Origin: an uncultured Kiritimatiellota bacterium
GTDB lineage: Bacteria; Verrucomicrobiota; Kiritimatiellia; RFP12; UBA1067
Reading direction: 5' to 3'
Assembly: GCA_934643865.1 (NCBI GenBank)
Contig: CAKUCX010000040.1
Coordinates: 1-31,142 of the forward strand
Length of the DNA stretch: 31,142 bases
This document shows, in pieces, positions 30,969-31,142 of the stretch. The position numbers were made by a program, and so were the translations under genes. The notes under the pieces were generated by a model. That model made no database searches and had not been told where the DNA came from. It saw nothing but the letters and a program-made list of their open reading frames with translations. Every line of letters begins with the position of its first letter. Position 1 is the stretch's first letter.

Positions 30969-31142
30969 TCACTTCTCCTTCCGCGCGCCGCACGCCGCGC
31001 GCTTCGCGTCTTCGAACAGGCCCGGCTTCGGGACGATCTGCCCGTGTTCGGCCAGGACCCTCTTGAGCGCCTCCACGTCGAGCGCCGACGGCGCGATCCG
31101 CGCGCGCGCGGCCAGCGCGGCGGCCGCGCCGGCCGCCTGCCC
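30969..31142 (-). CDS. FAD-dependent oxidoreductase, C-terminal end (runs off right edge)
   Basis: Only the last 57 codons are in the window. They begin GQAAGAAAALAARARIAPSA and continue LDVEALKRVLAEHGQIV. This is the standard C-terminal end of the FAD-dependent oxidoreductase family PF12831, where GQAAG-AAALA closes the FAD-binding fold and a short helix follows. In PVC bacteria such proteins are often secreted and lie in polysaccharide loci, but their reaction is generally unknown. The stop is 2 nt before the GH127-like GTG. The ribosome site of that gene lies inside this reading frame, so the two are probably translationally coupled. Confidence 0.75.
   Translation of the reverse strand, partial: GQAAGAAAALAARARIAPSALDVEALKRVLAEHGQIVPKPGLFEDAKRAACGARKEK

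Overview
The window is GC-rich DNA, apparently from a Gram-negative carbohydrate-degrading bacterium. Evidence includes a predicted outer-membrane beta-barrel, many signal peptides, two very large LamG-like surface proteins, a dense set of secreted glycoside hydrolases and a XylR-like regulator, with no SusC/SusD pair. This combination is typical of the PVC group, and I would guess an anaerobic gut member of Kiritimatiellota/Verrucomicrobiota. That assignment is inference, since no rRNA or marker gene is present. Almost every gene reads leftward (minus strand); only the GH78 gene and a transposase remnant read rightward.

Left end (1-1247): the start of an Ala-rich, repeat-containing minus-strand gene runs off the edge. 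Its promoter overlaps one of two 33-bp direct repeats. It is followed by short tandem repeats and the N-terminal stub of a DDE transposase, so this looks like a decayed mobile-element junction.

1248-5742: a GH78 alpha-L-rhamnosidase-like gene faces a second secreted hydrolase-like gene. Their 3' ends overlap by 118 bp, and the GH78 lacks its usual C-terminal domain. Each has a recognisable sigma70-type promoter with a 17-nt spacer.

5823-10183: a ferrous-iron operon reads feoA-like, feoA, feoB, then a 45-residue FeoB-associated Cys-rich membrane protein and an outer-membrane beta-barrel gene 27 nt downstream. FeoB carries an extra acidic domain of roughly 150-180 residues. The promoter is covered by four perfect 7-bp half-sites of alternating orientation, spaced 17-18 bp.

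10184-31142: a polysaccharide-utilisation locus. From upstream to downstream it holds an FAD-dependent oxidoreductase (partial), GH127-like beta-L-arabinofuranosidase, XylR-type regulator, three-module LamG protein, GH92 alpha-mannosidase-like enzyme, double pectate-lyase-like beta-helix protein, GH5-like hydrolase, two-module LamG protein, a glycyl radical enzyme with a Tat signal, and a GH99/WbsX-like hydrolase. Candidate regulator sites (CAATC-type direct repeats) lie in front of both the first LamG gene and the GH5 gene. The genes probably act together on a complex heteropolysaccharide or glycan containing arabinose, mannose and perhaps rhamnose/uronate. The apparently exported glycyl radical enzyme, without an activase nearby, is the most unusual component.
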